From contig USOR01000041.1 of the NCBI GenBank assembly GCA_900556425.1, positions 1 to 7,244 on the forward strand: DNA of 7,244 nt, written 5' to 3'. The notes under the pieces were generated by a model. The model searched no databases. It saw only the letters and a program-made list of their open reading frames with translations, and was not told the DNA's origin. The stretch is from an uncultured Coriobacteriaceae bacterium (GTDB taxonomy: Bacteria > Actinomycetota > Coriobacteriia > Coriobacteriales > QAMH01). Shown here in pieces: positions 5,983-7,244 of the stretch. The first letter of the stretch is position 1; every line of letters starts with the position of its first letter. The position numbers and the translations under genes are program-made.

Positions 5983-6441
5983 TTAGATGATCTTGCGATC
6001 CGGGCTTGCGTAGACGATCCCGTCCTTGCTGTGCTCCCATGCGGGCAGGCGGAAGATGCGCGCGCCGCGTTCGCGTGCGGCTTCGACCTTTTCGGCGGCA
6101 TCCTTTCCAAAGGCGAGTGCCTTGTTGGGACAGTTCTTGACGCAGTACGGCAGTTCGCCTGCACTCGTGCGGTCCTTGCATTTGATGCAGCTGCTCGTGT
6201 AGAAGGGCATCCATGACATGTGTAGATCAGGCCAGGTACCAGCCGGTCTGTCGATGCCTTCTCCGCTGCCGAGCGTGCGGACGTTCACGAAGAAGTGTCC
6301 GTCTTTCAGGTCGTTTCCAGTCATGCACGAAAGCGAGCAGGTCCAACAGCCGGTGCAGCGCAACAGGTCTACGAAGATCGTGTCATCGGTGATCTCGGCT
6401 TCGGCGGGGGAGTGGGCCCATACGGTCATTTCATCAGCCAT
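5983..6441 (-). CDS. ferredoxin-like 4Fe-4S small subunit of molybdopterin oxidoreductase
   Basis: A 152-residue electron-transfer subunit partnering the Mo enzyme encoded just upstream, probably cytoplasmic because no signal peptide or membrane helix is present. It has eight clearly placed cysteines: C29-x2-C32-x2-C35-x3-C39 in CTGCWTCSLSC, and C85-x2-C88-x11-C100-x3-C104. This is enough for two [4Fe-4S] clusters, in the DmsB/NrfC-like ferredoxin fold but shorter than the four-cluster forms. The ATG at 6441 has a perfect AAGGAGG five bases upstream, whose first bases overlap the TAA of the large subunit, so the two are translated from one transcript. The frame is open further upstream, but that extension is the antisense-shifted reading of the large-subunit gene. 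The redox partner and direction of electron flow are not evident. Confidence 0.9.
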   Translation of the reverse strand: MADEMTVWAHSPAEAEITDDTIFVDLLRCTGCWTCSLSCMTGNDLKDGHFFVNVRTLGSGEGIDRPAGTWPDLHMSWMPFYTSSCIKCKDRTSAGELPYCVKNCPNKALAFGKDAAEKVEAARERGARIFRLPAWEHSKDGIVYASPDRKII

Positions 6442-6451
6442 GATAGCCTCC

Positions 6452-7244
6452 TTATGCTTCGATTTTGCGGATATCGCAGGCGCAGTCCCAGATGGTGTCC
6501 CAGGCACCTGCCATGGCGGAGATGGCGTAGCCGGAGAGGATTTCGCCGACCTTGCCCTCGTCCTCGACGCATTGGTACCAGTAGAGGGCCGCGTCATCGA
6601 GTGTGTCGTTGTCGCCGAGCGGCACGAGCAGTTCGGAGTACATACCGCCTTCCGTGAACGCGCGCTTGCGCCAACCGAACCATACCTGGATGGTTCCTGG
6701 TGGAATTGCCTGGTCAAGACGCATTTCGATGATGACATGCCCGCGCTCGTTATAGACCTCGCACAGGTCGCCGTCATGTATGCCCTCCTTCTCGGCATCG
6801 ATGGGATTGATGCGACCGGTGGGCTTGCCGCCGGATAGGTCGGCCATGACCGGATCATCTGTAAACATCGACTGCATGAAGAAGCGCTGACGTCCGCTGA
6901 AGAACTGATAGGGGTGCTTGGCCGTCCCATTCTCCATGCGTTCGGTCGTGGGCACCTCGTACGGTTCGTGATAGGTCGCCATGGGCAGTCCGACGTTGTT
7001 CAAGCGCTCGCTGTAGAATTCCATGTGGCCCGTCTGAGTCTCGAACTTCATGCCGAGGAACGGATCCCAGGGAACGGGCGGCACGGCGGCACGGATAAGT
7101 TTTTCCTCTTTGAGACGCTCGAGCGTGATGGGCGGATCGACGTTTGCGATGAAGGGCTGCGGCGTGTTGAGTCGCATGCGGATCCAGTCGTCGGCGTCGT
7201 TCTGGAAGTACTCGCCAAAGCCCATGCGTTCGGCAAGGCCGCGG
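6452..7244 (-). CDS. molybdopterin oxidoreductase large subunit (C-terminal part, runs off the window)
   Basis: The C-terminal 263 residues of a DMSO-reductase-family catalytic subunit. The frame is open to the window edge, and residues before the first visible Met (LAER-MGFGEYF) continue the protein, so that Met (7225) is internal. The visible part includes a GHMEFYSERL segment, HPYQFFSGRQRFFMQSMF and a GGKPTGRINPIDAEKEG...DGDLCEVYNERG stretch. The last is typical of the molybdopterin-dinucleotide-binding domain that closes the cofactor pocket. The tail, WDTIWDCACDIRKIEA, resembles that of anaerobic dehydroxylase/transhydroxylase-like Mo enzymes of Coriobacteriia (recalled family resemblance, not searched). 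The Fe-S small subunit gene follows after ten bases. The substrate is unknown; the metal-binding N-terminus and any signal peptide are outside the window. Confidence 0.88.
   Translation of the reverse strand, partial: RGLAERMGFGEYFQNDADDWIRMRLNTPQPFIANVDPPITLERLKEEKLIRAAVPPVPWDPFLGMKFETQTGHMEFYSERLNNVGLPMATYHEPYEVPTTERMENGTAKHPYQFFSGRQRFFMQSMFTDDPVMADLSGGKPTGRINPIDAEKEGIHDGDLCEVYNERGHVIIEMRLDQAIPPGTIQVWFGWRKRAFTEGGMYSELLVPLGDNDTLDDAALYWYQCVEDEGKVGEILSGYAISAMAGAWDTIWDCACDIRKIEA

Noticed and set aside
6442..6930. N-terminal extension of the Fe-S subunit frame
   Set aside because: It overlaps the large-subunit gene in another frame and is Ser/Arg/Pro-rich. The ATG at 6441 has a perfect ribosome-binding site and starts the conserved protein.
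1..7244. CRISPR arrays, tRNA/rRNA genes, insertion sequences
   Set aside because: I looked for regularly spaced repeats, tRNA-like cloverleaf sequence and transposase motifs and saw none. The only rearrangement sign is the chimeric frame, with no flanking IS ends.

Overview
The window looks like a bacterial chromosome segment from an anaerobe of the Coriobacteriia (Eggerthellaceae-like). This is an inference from three things: GC-rich coding sequence, DMSO-reductase-family molybdenum enzymes of the kind those gut anaerobes carry in many copies next to MFS, TetR-family and LysR-family genes, and the protein style. No rRNA or other marker fixes the taxonomy.

Layout. Positions 1-1789 (minus strand) hold the shikimate-pathway genes aroK, aroB and the first 39 codons of aroQ (type II dehydroquinase). 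Each is joined to the next by a 4-base ATGA stop/start overlap. Immediately upstream, 1786-2625 (minus) is a single uninterrupted open reading frame that is a chimera. Its first ~182-186 residues are the N-terminus of a molybdopterin oxidoreductase. Its last ~95 residues are the C-terminus of chorismate synthase (AroC). The join is in frame at an Ala-Gly-Gly-Leu stretch around 2068-2079. Upstream of that, 2709-3962 (minus) encodes a 12-helix MFS transporter, divergent from a TetR-type regulator (4198-4788, plus). The 235-base region between them contains a good minus-strand promoter and several palindromes. A LysR-type regulator (4920-5876, plus) follows. It converges on a minus-strand pair: a small ferredoxin-like Fe-S subunit (5983-6441) and the C-terminal 263 residues of a molybdopterin oxidoreductase large subunit (6452 to beyond 7244). 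A strong GC hairpin sits between the convergent units.

How it fits together. The right half looks like accessory anaerobic metabolism: a Mo/Fe-S redox enzyme plus a nearby LysR regulator, and a TetR-regulated transporter once coupled to a second Mo enzyme. The left half is housekeeping aromatic biosynthesis. The chimeric ORF is where the two meet. If real, it is the scar of a deletion or rearrangement that removed most of a Mo enzyme gene and about three quarters of aroC, and placed aroK-aroB-aroQ behind the MFS promoter. If not real, it is an assembly chimera. The sequence alone cannot decide, and this is the most important point in the window.
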